Assembly (NCBI GenBank): GCA_020845695.1
Contig: JADLFG010000019.1
Location: 11,045 to 75,044, forward strand
Length of the DNA stretch: 64,000 nt
Source of the DNA: Thermoleophilia bacterium
GTDB taxonomy: Bacteria; Actinomycetota; Thermoleophilia; Gaiellales; Gaiellaceae
Direction: 5' to 3'
This document shows, piece after piece, positions 8,124 to 16,195 of this stretch (position 1 is its first letter; the number at the start of each line of letters is the position of its first letter). Both the position numbers and the translations under genes were made by a program. Under the pieces are notes generated by a model. The model did not search any database, had not been told where the DNA came from, and worked only from the letters and a program-made list of their open reading frames with translations.

Positions 8124-8714
8124 CGGCGGGCACGCTACCACACCCCAAACGGCCTCGCGGAGAGCCCGGGCCGCCCGCGCGCGGTGGCTCGACCGGGCCT
8201 TCCAGGCGTCGCCGAGCACGCCGACGGTCTCCGTCTCGCCCGCCGGGACGAACGCCGGGTCGTAGCCGAAACCGCCGCTGCCGCGCGGCTCGCGCGCGAT
8301 CGAGCCCTCGAGCGTCCCGCGGGCGGAGAGCTCGACACCGTCGGGCGCGACCAGCGCGAGCTCGCAGACGTAGCGGGCCCGGCGCCCGCGCCCGCGGACG
8401 CCCTCGAGCTCCCCGAGCAGCCGCTCCAGGTTCCGCTCGTCGGAGGCGCCCTCGCCCGCGTACCGGGCCGAGCGCACGCCGGGCGCCCCGCCGAGACCGT
8501 CGACCTCGAGACCTGAATCCTCGCCGAGCGTCCACGCGCCGGCCGGGGCCCGTTCGCGTCCCCAGCGCGCCTTCGCGCGCGCGTTCTCGGCGAACGTCGC
8601 CCCGGTCTCCTCGGGAATCCCCGCGGTGTCGAGCGGGTCGAGCTCCCACCGGGGCAGGAGCGCGCGCAGCTCGCGCAGCTTCCCGGGGTTGGCCGACACG
8701 AGCGCGACGCGCAC
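7683..8714 (-). CDS. rdgB: RdgB-type dITP/XTP pyrophosphatase fused in frame to a roadblock/LC7 protein
   Basis: Residues 1-197 are a complete RdgB/Ham1 NTP pyrophosphatase, which hydrolyses dITP, ITP and XTP to keep them out of nucleic acids. Motifs are SANPGKLRELRALL, FAENARAKA, LGEDSGLEVDGLGG, GVRSARYAG, GGFGYDPAFVP and the C-terminal KARSSHRARA. No stop codon follows; the frame continues through AVWGVVACPP into a 146-residue roadblock domain, giving 343 residues in all. GTG 8714 begins eight bases after the rph stop. RdgB proteins normally end near this point at about 195-200 residues, so either a true fusion is made or the stop has been lost and both forms coexist. Confidence 0.85.
   Translation of the reverse strand: MRVALVSANPGKLRELRALLPRWELDPLDTAGIPEETGATFAENARAKARWGRERAPAGAWTLGEDSGLEVDGLGGAPGVRSARYAGEGASDERNLERLLGELEGVRGRGRRARYVCELALVAPDGVELSARGTLEGSIAREPRGSGGFGYDPAFVPAGETETVGVLGDAWKARSSHRARAARALREAVWGVVACPPMEAARALADLIEISTQIECAVLVDEGGTVVASTVADPARAGAMAGAARELLGSAERAMGGEDAREPLVQLQAATPEGCVFVVQDGGRVVAAVTVAEPTSGLVFYDLKTCLRHVAGEELAPKPKARAGSRKAAEPEANGSEAADGEA
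8132..8137 (-). promoter_or_regulatory. Internal -10 for the roadblock protein
   Basis: TAGCGT on the minus strand, 8 nt before ATG 8123, inside the rdgB coding frame. It matches the spacing of the other leaderless promoters. Confidence 0.5.
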
Positions 8715-8722
8715 GGCGGCAC

Positions 8723-9424
8723 TCAGAGGCCGGCCGCCCCGCGCTGCGCCGCGGCGATGCGGTCGATCCCGGCGGCGGCAAGGTCGATCAGCTCGTCGAG
8801 CGCCGCGCGGGAGAAGGGCGCGCCCTCGGCTGTCGCCTGCACCTCGACGAGACGGCCGTCGGCGGTCATGACGACGTTCATGTCGACCTCCGCGCCGGCG
8901 TCCTCCCGGTAGTCGAGGTCGAGCAGCGCCTCCCCGCCGACGAGGCCGACCGAGACGGCCGCGACCTGCCCGGAGGGAGGCGGCAGGCCGACCTTCGCCG
9001 CGGCGAGCGCGAGCGCCACCCAGGCGCCCGAGATCGCGGCCGTCCGCGTTCCCCCGTCCGCCTGGATCACGTCGCAGTCGAGCCAGACCGCTCGCTCCCC
9101 GAGCGCCCCGAGCTCGTATGCGGCGCGCAGCGAGCGCCCGATCAGGCGCTGGATCTCGACCGTGCGCGACTTCTGCTTCCCCGCGCTCGCCTCCCGCTGC
9201 GTGCGCGAGCCGGTCGAGGCCGGCAGCATCCCGTACTCGGCCGTGATCCAGCCCTGACCTCTGCCCGCGAGCCAGCGGGGAACGCTCTCCTCGACGCTGG
9301 CGGTGCAGAGCACGCGGGTGCGGCCGAACGAGATCAGCGCCGAGCCGTGCGCCTGCTCGACGAAGCCCGGGACGATCTCGAGCGGGCGCAGCTCGTCGCG
9401 CCCACGCCCGCCCTCGCGCGCCAT
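8723..9424 (-). CDS. rph: Ribonuclease PH
   Basis: RNase PH is a phosphate-dependent 3'-5' exonuclease that trims tRNA 3' ends. The 233-residue length is typical. Family segments are [60 protein letters not shown] and [16 protein letters not shown], which include the phosphate and metal sites. Its ATG shares one base with the stop of murI (TGATG), implying translational coupling. The rdgB start follows eight bases after its stop. The rph-rdgB order is common in many bacteria. Confidence 0.96.
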   Translation of the reverse strand: MAREGGRGRDELRPLEIVPGFVEQAHGSALISFGRTRVLCTASVEESVPRWLAGRGQGWITAEYGMLPASTGSRTQREASAGKQKSRTVEIQRLIGRSLRAAYELGALGERAVWLDCDVIQADGGTRTAAISGAWVALALAAAKVGLPPPSGQVAAVSVGLVGGEALLDLDYREDAGAEVDMNVVMTADGRLVEVQATAEGAPFSRAALDELIDLAAAGIDRIAAAQRGAAGL

Positions 9425-10245
9425 CAGGCGGCCGCCCGCGCCAGGTCGGCGAGCTCGACCCGCTCAACACGCGCGAGCGGGAGCTGGAGGAAGCGCTCGC
9501 CGAGCGCGCGCAGCTCCCCGGGCTCGCCGGTCGTGAGAAACCGGTGGCTCCCGTCGCGGGCCGGATCGTTCTCGATCCCCTTCCGGGCGAGCGTCTCGGC
9601 GACCTCGCGCGCGGTCTCCTCGGCCGAGAACACGAGCGTCACCTCCCGACCGAACACCCGCTCGAGCACCGGACGGATCAGCGGGTAATGCGTGCAACCG
9701 AGGATGACGGTGTCGACGCCGTCAGCCTTGAGCGGGGCCGCGTACTCCCGGACGGCCTCGACGAGCCGCGGATCGGCTCCCGGGCCGGCCTCGATCAGCG
9801 GCACGAGCGCGGGGCAGGCGACCTCGTGGACGTGAGCGCCCGCGTCGAGCGCGCGGATCGCGCTCGTGTAGCGGCCGCTGCGCACGGTCGCCTCCGTCGC
9901 GAGCAGCCCGATCCGGCGGTTGCGGGTCGCCTGCACGGCCGCGCGTGCCTCCGGTGCGAGCACCCCGACGACCGGTACGGTCAGCCGCTCCTGGAGCGCG
10001 GGCAGCGCGGCCGCGGTCGCCGAGTTGCAGGCGGCGAGGATCAGCTTGACCCCCGCGGCCTCGAGGTAGGCGGCGATCTCGAGCGCGAAGCGGCGGATCT
10101 CGTGCGCGGCCCTCGGCCCGTACGGGCAGCGGGCGCCGTCGCCGAGGTAGACGAAATCCTCGTGGGGCATCGTCACCAGACACTCGTGGAGCACGGTCAG
10201 CCCCCCGGCTCCCGAGTCGAACACGCCGACGGGACGCGCATCCAT
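9424..10245 (-). CDS. murI: Glutamate racemase
   Basis: MurI converts L-glutamate to D-glutamate for peptidoglycan. Counting from ATG 10245 the protein has 273 residues. Both catalytic cysteines are present: C73 in LAACNSATA and C184 in ILGCTHYPL. The [10 protein letters not shown] opening is also canonical. The longer frame to 10299 was rejected because the family starts at RPVGVFDSG and because a TACAAT -10 sits 8 nt before ATG 10245. The gene heads the murI-rph-rdgB-pyrE operon and is divergent from pabB. Confidence 0.95.
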   Translation of the reverse strand: MDARPVGVFDSGAGGLTVLHECLVTMPHEDFVYLGDGARCPYGPRAAHEIRRFALEIAAYLEAAGVKLILAACNSATAAALPALQERLTVPVVGVLAPEARAAVQATRNRRIGLLATEATVRSGRYTSAIRALDAGAHVHEVACPALVPLIEAGPGADPRLVEAVREYAAPLKADGVDTVILGCTHYPLIRPVLERVFGREVTLVFSAEETAREVAETLARKGIENDPARDGSHRFLTTGEPGELRALGERFLQLPLARVERVELADLARAAA

Positions 10246-10253
10246 GACGGGCG

Positions 10254-10291
10254 ATTGTACGCGCGCGGCCGGCCCGCCCCCGCGGTAGCGT
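10254..10291. promoter_or_regulatory. Divergent leaderless promoters of murI and pabB
   Basis: TACAAT on the minus strand (10259-10254) lies 8 nt before murI ATG 10245. TAGCGT on the plus strand (10286-10291) lies 6 nt before pabB ATG 10298. Confidence 0.7.
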
Positions 10292-10297
10292 AGGAGC

Positions 10298-11356
10298 ATG
10301 CTCGAGGTCCACGAGGCGGAAGGCGCGTTCGCCCGGATCGAGTCCTACCTGCGCTCCGCCGGCTTCTTCGAGGGCGGCGCCGCGGGCCTCAGCGCCGACC
10401 TCTACCTCGGCTACGGGCTCGGCCGGACGCTCAGGCGCGCTCCCTGGCCGGATCCGCCCGAGCCGTGCCCGCTGCCGCTCGCGGCCTGCCGCATCCGGCG
10501 TGCCGGCGACCCGCGGCCCGCGCCGGGGCCGTTCGCCGTCGGCAAGCTGCGGCCGACCTGGAGCGAAGCCGAGCACGCCGCCGCGGTCGAGGCGGTGCGC
10601 GCGGCGATCGCGCGTGGCGACGTCTATCAGGTCAGCCTCGTCCAGCACCTCGAGGCGCCGTTCGCCGGCGATCCGGCCGGCCTCGCCCGCGCGCTCGCGC
10701 CGCTCGCGCCGCTCCACCCGCGCCCGCTGTCCGGCAGCGGCTGGACGATCGTCTCCGCCTCGCCCGAGCTCTTCCTCGCCCGTCGCGGCGAGCTCGTGTG
10801 GACGCGGCCGATCAAGGGGACGAGGCCGCTCGGGGACAGCGACGACCTGCTCGGCTCCGAGAAGGACGCCGCCGAGCACGTCATGATCGTCGACCTCGAG
10901 CGCAACGACCTCTCGCGCGTCTGCCGGCCGGGGACGGTCCGCTGGCCCGAGCTGATGGGTGAGCACGCCCAGACCGGCGTCGTCCACCTGGTCTCGACCG
11001 TCGAGGGCCGACTGCTACCGGACGTCGGCTTCGCGGACCTGCTGGCCGCGACGTTCCCCGGCGGCTCCGTTACCGGCGCACCGAAGATCTCGGCGCTCGA
11101 CCACATCGCCGCGCTCGAGCCCGTCGGCCGCGGCGCCTCGATGGGCGCGCTCGGCGTCGTCTGGCCCAACGGCGATCTCGACCTGGCGCTGACGATCAGG
11201 ACGTTCGCCGTAGCCGGCGAGCGGATCCACCTCTGGGTCGGCGGCGGCATCGTCTGGGACTCCGACCCGCAGGCGGAGATCGAGGAGTCCTGGGTCAAGG
11301 CGCGGCCGCTCTTAGCCGCGATCGGTGCCCGGCGACCGGAGGCGGCGCGCGCGTGA
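10298..11356 (+). CDS. pabB: Aminodeoxychorismate synthase component I
   Basis: PabB adds ammonia to chorismate to form 4-amino-4-deoxychorismate for folate synthesis. The protein is 352 residues, shorter than the usual 450 because the N-terminal half of the TrpE-like fold is reduced. The chorismate-binding core is intact: P171-I-K173-G-T with the catalytic Lys that marks PabB rather than TrpE, then DLERNDLSRVC, VHLVSTVEGRL, FPGGSVTGAPK and VGGGIVWDSDP. The stop overlaps the pabC start (GTGA). A glutaminase partner is needed; the amidotransferase at 12228 is the nearest candidate. Confidence 0.92.
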   Translation: MLEVHEAEGAFARIESYLRSAGFFEGGAAGLSADLYLGYGLGRTLRRAPWPDPPEPCPLPLAACRIRRAGDPRPAPGPFAVGKLRPTWSEAEHAAAVEAVRAAIARGDVYQVSLVQHLEAPFAGDPAGLARALAPLAPLHPRPLSGSGWTIVSASPELFLARRGELVWTRPIKGTRPLGDSDDLLGSEKDAAEHVMIVDLERNDLSRVCRPGTVRWPELMGEHAQTGVVHLVSTVEGRLLPDVGFADLLAATFPGGSVTGAPKISALDHIAALEPVGRGASMGALGVVWPNGDLDLALTIRTFAVAGERIHLWVGGGIVWDSDPQAEIEESWVKARPLLAAIGARRPEAARA

Positions 11357-12216
11357 CCGTGCTCGCGATCGCGATCCGGGACCGCGGCCTCGTCGACCCC
11401 GACGACCCCGCCCTGCACGTGGACGACGTCGGCCTGCTGCGCGGGCGAGCCGCGTTCGAGACGATGCGGGTCTACGCGGGCCGCCCGTTCGCGCTCGGTG
11501 AGCACCTCGACCGACTGGCGGCTTCCGCCGCCCGGATCGACCTGCCCCCCGTGGGGAAGGACGAGCTCGAGCGGCTGGCCGCGACGGCGCTCACCGCGGC
11601 CGGCACCGGCGACTGCGTGCTCCGGCTCTACTGGACCGGCGGGCGCGAGGGTGCCGGACGGGCGGAGGCGTTCGCGCTCGTCAGCCCGCTCCCGGGCGGC
11701 TACGACGAGCTGCGGGCGCGCGGGCTCAAGCTGATCTCGCTCCAGCTCGCGATCGACGCTCGGCTGCGTGCGTCCTCGCCGTGGCTGCTCGGGGGCGTCA
11801 AGTCGACGAGCTACGCCGTCAACATGGCGGCCGAGGCGGAGGCACGCCGCCGCGGCGCCGACGACGCGCTGTTCGTGGCGAGCGACGGCACGGTGCTCGA
11901 GGGGCCGGTCACGAACGTCTGGTGGCGCGAGGGTGACGTCCTGCTCACGCCCGCGCTCGAGCTGGGAATCCTGGCGGGCGTCACCCGCTCCCAGATCCTG
12001 CGCTCGGCCGCCGCGCTCGGCTACCGGATCGAGGAGGGCTGGTATCCACTCGAGCGCCTCGCCGGCGCCGAGGAGGTGTTCACATCCTCGTCGGTCAGGG
12101 AGATCATGCCGGTCGTCGCGCTCGACGGCCGCCCGGCGGGCGGGGGTGCGCCCGGCCCCGCGGCCAGCGAGCTCCAGGCGGCGCTGCGCCGGGAGGCTGC
12201 GAGCGCCGCCGGCTAG
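11353..12216 (+). CDS. pabC: Aminodeoxychorismate lyase-type class IV PLP enzyme
   Basis: PabC removes pyruvate from aminodeoxychorismate to give 4-aminobenzoate. The 287-residue protein has the class IV fold of branched-chain aminotransferases, with the PLP lysine at K150 (GGVKSTSYA), E183 in VLEGPVTNVWW and the LGILAGVTR phosphate-binding segment. A D-amino acid or branched-chain aminotransferase could look similar. The four-base GTGA overlap with pabB makes the folate role most likely. Confidence 0.87.
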   Translation: MTVLAIAIRDRGLVDPDDPALHVDDVGLLRGRAAFETMRVYAGRPFALGEHLDRLAASAARIDLPPVGKDELERLAATALTAAGTGDCVLRLYWTGGREGAGRAEAFALVSPLPGGYDELRARGLKLISLQLAIDARLRASSPWLLGGVKSTSYAVNMAAEAEARRRGADDALFVASDGTVLEGPVTNVWWREGDVLLTPALELGILAGVTRSQILRSAAALGYRIEEGWYPLERLAGAEEVFTSSSVREIMPVVALDGRPAGGGAPGPAASELQAALRREAASAAG

Positions 12217-12227
12217 ACTCGGACGCG

Positions 12228-12953
12228 GTGCAGATCCTCGCGCTGATCCACGAGGACGGACCCTGCAGCGGCGTCTTCGCCGAGGCCGCGGCCGAGCGCG
12301 GCGACGAGATCGAGGAGTGGAGCGTCGCGCTCGGGGTGCCGCCGCCGCGGCCGCTCGACGAGTACGGCGCCGTGCTCGCGTTCGGCGGGGCGATGCACAC
12401 GCACGAGGAGCACTACCACCCGTGGCTGCGCGAGGAGAACCTGCTCCTGCAGCGGTTCCTCGATCTCGGCGTGCCGCTGCTCGGCATCTGCCTCGGCGGT
12501 CAGCTGATCGCCAAGGCCGTTCACACCCCGGTTACGAAGGCTCCCGAGCCCGAGATCGGCTGGTTCCCGGTCGAGCTCCTGCCGGCGGCGGCGGACGACC
12601 CGGTGCTGGGGAGGCTGCCGCGCAGCTTCGTCGCCTACCAGTGGCACCACTACCGCTTCGACCTGCCGGGCGGCGCGGAGCTGCTCGCGCGCAGCCCGGT
12701 CTGCCACCAGGCCTACCGGCTCGGCGACCGGGTCTGGGGGCTCCAGTTCCACTGCGAGGTGACGCGGGAGCTCGTGCTCAAGTGGTGCGACGAGTTCGAG
12801 GCCGACCCGGACCACGACCCGACCGGCTACGACGGAGCGAGCATGCGCGCGGGTATCGACGCCCACATCGACCGCTGGAACGAGATCGGCCGGGAGATCT
12901 GCACCCGCTTCCTCCAGGTCGCCGAGCGGGTGCGCCAGCCCGCGGGCGTCTAG
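12228..12953 (+). CDS. Type 1 glutamine amidotransferase
   Basis: The 241-residue class I amidotransferase has a full triad: C88 in GICLGGQ, H175 and E177 in LQFHCEV. It would release ammonia from glutamine. It resembles the stand-alone GMP-synthase-like glutaminase family more than a 190-residue PabA, having an extra C-terminal helical stretch. It sits 11 bases after pabC, so it could supply ammonia to PabB; that is inference. Its own TAGACT -10 (12214-12219) lies 8 nt before GTG 12228. Its TAG stop shares CTAG with the convergent GST gene. Confidence 0.85.
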   Translation: MQILALIHEDGPCSGVFAEAAAERGDEIEEWSVALGVPPPRPLDEYGAVLAFGGAMHTHEEHYHPWLREENLLLQRFLDLGVPLLGICLGGQLIAKAVHTPVTKAPEPEIGWFPVELLPAAADDPVLGRLPRSFVAYQWHHYRFDLPGGAELLARSPVCHQAYRLGDRVWGLQFHCEVTRELVLKWCDEFEADPDHDPTGYDGASMRAGIDAHIDRWNEIGREICTRFLQVAERVRQPAGV

Positions 12954-13540
12954 GGAGAGAGCGTCGCGACGACGTCCCGCTCGGCGGCGATCGCGGGCCG
13001 CTCGAGCAGTCCCGCGAGCCAGTCCGAGAGCGCCCGGTACTCCTCCAGGTCGGCGCCGAGCAGCGCCTCGGCGCGTAGCACCCAGGGAACGTAGGCGATG
13101 TCGGCGAGCGTGTAGGAGTCGCCGGCGACGAACGGGCTCGCGGCGAGCCGCTCGTCGAGCGCGGCGAGCGCGCCCGCGAGGCGCTCGGCGGAGCCGTCCG
13201 CACGCCCGCGGTAGAGGTCGTAGTACGGATCGCCGAGCCGTTCCGAGAAGCGCTCGATCGCGAGCCGGACGAGCGCGCGGCTGCCCGGATCGGGCGGCAT
13301 CAGAGCCGGCTCCGGGTGCAGCTCCTCGAGGTACTCCATGATCACGGAGGACTCGGGGACGACGAGCAGTCCCTGCTCGAGCACCGGCACCCGCCCGTCC
13401 GGCGGGTTCAGCTCGCGAATGAAGGCGGGCCGCTCGTCGAGGCCGACGGGCACGGTCTCCACGGGCACGCCTTTCTCGGCAAGCACGATCCGCACGCGAG
13501 CGCAGTACGGGCAGCGGGCAGCGTCGTAGAGGGTCGGCAT
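12950..13540 (-). CDS. Glutathione S-transferase family protein
   Basis: The 196-residue protein has an N-terminal thioredoxin-like domain with a CPYC motif (ARCPYCARVR, about residues 9-12) and the PDGRVPVLEQG and PESSVIMEYL segments that hold the thiol substrate. A helical C-terminal domain follows (FVAGDSYTLADIAYVPW). The CPYC motif suggests an omega/beta-like or glutaredoxin-like chemistry. Most Actinobacteria lack glutathione, so the in vivo thiol is uncertain. ATG 13540 lies 7 nt after a TAGGAT -10 (13553-13548). The gene is divergent from the gamma-glutamyltransferase-like gene, which handles related substrates. Confidence 0.88.
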   Translation of the reverse strand: MPTLYDAARCPYCARVRIVLAEKGVPVETVPVGLDERPAFIRELNPPDGRVPVLEQGLLVVPESSVIMEYLEELHPEPALMPPDPGSRALVRLAIERFSERLGDPYYDLYRGRADGSAERLAGALAALDERLAASPFVAGDSYTLADIAYVPWVLRAEALLGADLEEYRALSDWLAGLLERPAIAAERDVVATLSP

Positions 13541-13547
13541 CGGGCCG

Positions 13548-13570
13548 ATCCTAGCCGGCCGCTCTACGAT
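13548..13570. promoter_or_regulatory. Divergent -10 pair for GST and gamma-glutamyltransferase genes
   Basis: TAGGAT on the minus strand (13553-13548), 7 nt before ATG 13540, and TACGAT on the plus strand (13565-13570), 9 nt before ATG 13580. The two -10s are 11 bases apart, back to back. Confidence 0.6.
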
Positions 13571-13579
13571 GCCGGCGCG

Positions 13580-15019
13580 ATGCCCCTCCGCTTCGCCCCC
13601 GGGCGCCCCCCCGCCGTCGCGGCCGGCGGGATGGTCGCGACCAGCCAGCCGCTCGCCACCCGCGCCGGCCTGCGGATGCTCGAGCGCGGCGGGAACGCGG
13701 CGGACGCAACGCTCGCCGCGGCAGCGGTCCTGTGCGTGACCGAGCCGATGTCGACCGGGATCGGGGGCGACTGCTTCGCCCTCGTCTGGCAGGACGGCAA
13801 GCCGGTCGGCCTCGACGCTGCCGGTCCGGCTCCGCTGGGCGCGGAGCCCCTCGCCGCCGTGGAGGAGCGCGGCCCCCGCTCGATCACGGTGCCGGGAGCG
13901 GTCGGCGGCTGGGCCGCGCTCGCCGAGCGGTTCGGCCGCCTCGGCCTCGACGCGTGCCTCGCGGACGCGATCGCCGTGGCGGAGCGCGGCTTCGCCGTGG
14001 GCCGGATCACCGCGGCTGCCTGGGCGGCGCCAGACACGGCCGCGCCGCGCGAGCTCGGGCCCGTGCCCCGGCCCGGCCGGATCGTCCGTCTGCCCGAGCT
14101 CGCCGTGACGCTGCGCGGAATCGCGGAGTCCGGTCCGGCCGCGTTCTACGACGGCCCGGTCGCGGAGGCGGTGTGCGCCGCAAGCTGGCTCGAGCGCGAG
14201 GATCTGAGCGGCTACTTGCCGCGCTGGGTCGAGCCGCTGCGGATCGGCTACCGCGGCCACGAGGTGCTCGAGCTGCCGCCGCCGACCCAGGGGGTGGTCG
14301 CGCTCGAGGCGCTGGGGCTGCTCGAGGGGCTCGAGCCGGCGCTCGAGACGAGGATCGCCTGCGCGAGCCTCGCGCTCGAGGACGGCCTCGCCCGCGTGCG
14401 CGACGGGGCGGACGTGAGCGAGCTGCTCGATCCGGCCCGGCTCGCGCGCAGGCGCGGAGCCCGGCCCGGTTGCGTCGCCGAGCCCCCGGGCGGGACGGTC
14501 TACCTCTGCGCCGTGGACGAGGAACGGATGGCCGTGTCGTTCATCCAGAGCCTCTACTACGGCTTCGGCTCGGGGGTGGTGGCGCCGGGGACGGGAGTCG
14601 TGCTGCAAAACCGGGGCGCGTGCTTCTCGGTCGGCGGGCGTGTCGAGCCGGGGCGGCGGCCCTACCACACGATCATCCCCGGGATGCTCGTCCGCGACGG
14701 GGCGCTGGCCGGGCCCTTCGGGGTGATGGGAGGGTTCATCCAGGCGCAGGCGCACCTCCAGCTCGTGTCGGCCCTCGTCGACGAGGGACTCGACCCGCAG
14801 GCCGCGCTCGACCGACCCCGGTTTCGGGTCGACGGGGACTCCGTCCGCCTCGAGGAGGGGCTGTGGCCGCACGCGGGCCGGCTCGAGCGGCTCGGCCACC
14901 GCGTCGTGCCCGACCCCGACACGCCGTCGTTCGGTGGCGGGCAGGCGATCCTCGTCGAGGGCGAGACCCTGGTCGGCGGCTCGGACGCGCGCAAGGACGG
15001 CTACGCGGCCGGCTGGTAG
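13580..15019 (+). CDS. Gamma-glutamyltransferase family protein
   Basis: The 479-residue Ntn-hydrolase resembles gamma-glutamyltranspeptidases, which cleave gamma-glutamyl bonds after self-processing at a Thr. The N-terminal SQPLATRAGLRMLERGGNAADA and PMSTGIGGDCFAL segments are diagnostic. The processing/nucleophile Thr is probably T306 in PPGGTVYLCAVDEE. The C-terminal part includes PYHTIIPGM and GVMGGFIQAQAH. It is shorter than classical enzymes (about 540-580) and has no signal peptide, so it probably works in the cytosol on small gamma-glutamyl or related amides. Its stop abuts a palindromic repeat at 15020. Confidence 0.88.
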   Translation: MPLRFAPGRPPAVAAGGMVATSQPLATRAGLRMLERGGNAADATLAAAAVLCVTEPMSTGIGGDCFALVWQDGKPVGLDAAGPAPLGAEPLAAVEERGPRSITVPGAVGGWAALAERFGRLGLDACLADAIAVAERGFAVGRITAAAWAAPDTAAPRELGPVPRPGRIVRLPELAVTLRGIAESGPAAFYDGPVAEAVCAASWLEREDLSGYLPRWVEPLRIGYRGHEVLELPPPTQGVVALEALGLLEGLEPALETRIACASLALEDGLARVRDGADVSELLDPARLARRRGARPGCVAEPPGGTVYLCAVDEERMAVSFIQSLYYGFGSGVVAPGTGVVLQNRGACFSVGGRVEPGRRPYHTIIPGMLVRDGALAGPFGVMGGFIQAQAHLQLVSALVDEGLDPQAALDRPRFRVDGDSVRLEEGLWPHAGRLERLGHRVVPDPDTPSFGGGQAILVEGETLVGGSDARKDGYAAGW

Positions 15020-15108
15020 GGGCGGGACCTATCCCGCCCTGGAGGTCACGCCGAAGCGCCGCCGGCTCGTGGGGGCGGGACTTGTCCCGCCCTGAGGGCG
15101 TCCCGCCC
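15020..15108. repeat. REP-like palindromes GGGCGGGAC/GTCCCGCCC
   Basis: Two hairpins lie in the 159-bp gap after the transferase gene: GGGCGGGA-ccta-TCCCGCCC (15020-15039) and GGGCGGGAC-tt-GTCCCGCCC (15073-15092). A further half-copy GTCCCGCCC is at 15100-15108. A related imperfect copy is at 50144-50163, so this is a dispersed family rather than a one-off terminator. Confidence 0.7.
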
Positions 15109-15178
15109 GAGACGACCCTGGCGCCGCCGCAACCGAGCCCGACCGGCGGTCTCCGGTCGAGCGGCGGGAGCGACCGGG

Positions 15179-16195
15179 CTAGCGGTCGAGCAGGATCGCG
15201 CCCGCGAGCTCCCGGGCGCCCGCGTAGCCGTGCGCCGCCCCCTCGACGCCCAGCAGCGCCGCAAGCCGGGCGAGCAGCTCCGGCGCCGGCGGCAGCTCGG
15301 CCGGGCTCGCGGCCGTTCGCGCGGTCTCGCGGACGCGCGCCGGGTCGGCTCCGGTCAGGCGGGCGAGCACGGTCGGGTTGGCGCCGAGCGCGATCACGTC
15401 CCCCGGCGGCAAGGGGCCGTGGTACTCGGGCACGGACAGGTACTCGTCGACGACGCTGCCCCGCTCGAAGAGGACGTAGCGGACGGCCTCGCCCTCCTCG
15501 ATGCCGATCGCGAGCACGACCGCGCCCATCCGGTCGGACAGCTCGAGCGCGAGCCGCCGCAACATCGCCGGCTCCCGGTCGCAGAGCTCGTCGTAGACGG
15601 CGGTCCAGCCGTTCCGCGGCGGCGCCACCGCGCTCCCCCGCGAACCGCCGGGCAGGCGGGGCACGAACCGGGCGACCGCGCGGGCGACCGCGTCGGCGTC
15701 GTCGGTCTGGACGTGGATCGAGCCGAGCGACTCGCCCCGCGCGCCGGGCTCGAGCCGCGGCCGGAGCTCGTCGAGGGCGCAGACGAGGTTCAGGGACTCC
15801 TCCCCGAAACCGAGCCGCCGGTAGACGGCACGGGCGTCGACGTTCGTGGTCAGCACCTCGAGCGTCATGTGCTCCGCGCCGCCCGCACGAGCCCAGTCGA
15901 CGACGCCGGCAAGCAGCGCCTTCGCGAGCCCGCGCCGACGGGCGAACGGGCGCACGTAGATGTCGCTCAGATAGCAGATCCGCGGCGGCTCGAGCCGGGC
16001 GAGCGCGTAGCCGGCCGGCTCGCCGTCGACCTCGGCGACCAGTGCGAGGCCCCGCTCGAGGTAATCCGGGATCTCCTCGAGCTCCCGGTCGAGCCCACCC
16101 TCGCGGTGGGGTGGCTCCGGCACCTCGGCCTCGAACTCGGTCAGGAGCTCGCGCAGGACGGGCAGGTCGCCGCGCGACGCCCGCCGGACGGTCAC
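15179..16195 (-). CDS. GNAT N-acetyltransferase with an unassigned C-terminal domain
   Basis: Residues 1-150 are a GNAT acetyltransferase: VRRASRGDLPVLREL at the start, GYALARLEPPRICYLSDIYV and the acetyl-CoA motif RPFARRRGLAKALL, then TTNVDARAVYRRLGF. Residues 151-338 form a second domain I cannot place. It includes GSIHVQTDDADAVARAVARF, RNGWTAVYDELCDREP, VVLAIGIEEGEAVRYVLFERG and a helical C-terminus. The substrate is unknown. GTG 16195 overlaps the HAD phosphatase stop (GTGA), so the two are co-translated. Confidence 0.82.
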   Translation of the reverse strand: MTVRRASRGDLPVLRELLTEFEAEVPEPPHREGGLDRELEEIPDYLERGLALVAEVDGEPAGYALARLEPPRICYLSDIYVRPFARRRGLAKALLAGVVDWARAGGAEHMTLEVLTTNVDARAVYRRLGFGEESLNLVCALDELRPRLEPGARGESLGSIHVQTDDADAVARAVARFVPRLPGGSRGSAVAPPRNGWTAVYDELCDREPAMLRRLALELSDRMGAVVLAIGIEEGEAVRYVLFERGSVVDEYLSVPEYHGPLPPGDVIALGANPTVLARLTGADPARVRETARTAASPAELPPAPELLARLAALLGVEGAAHGYAGARELAGAILLDR

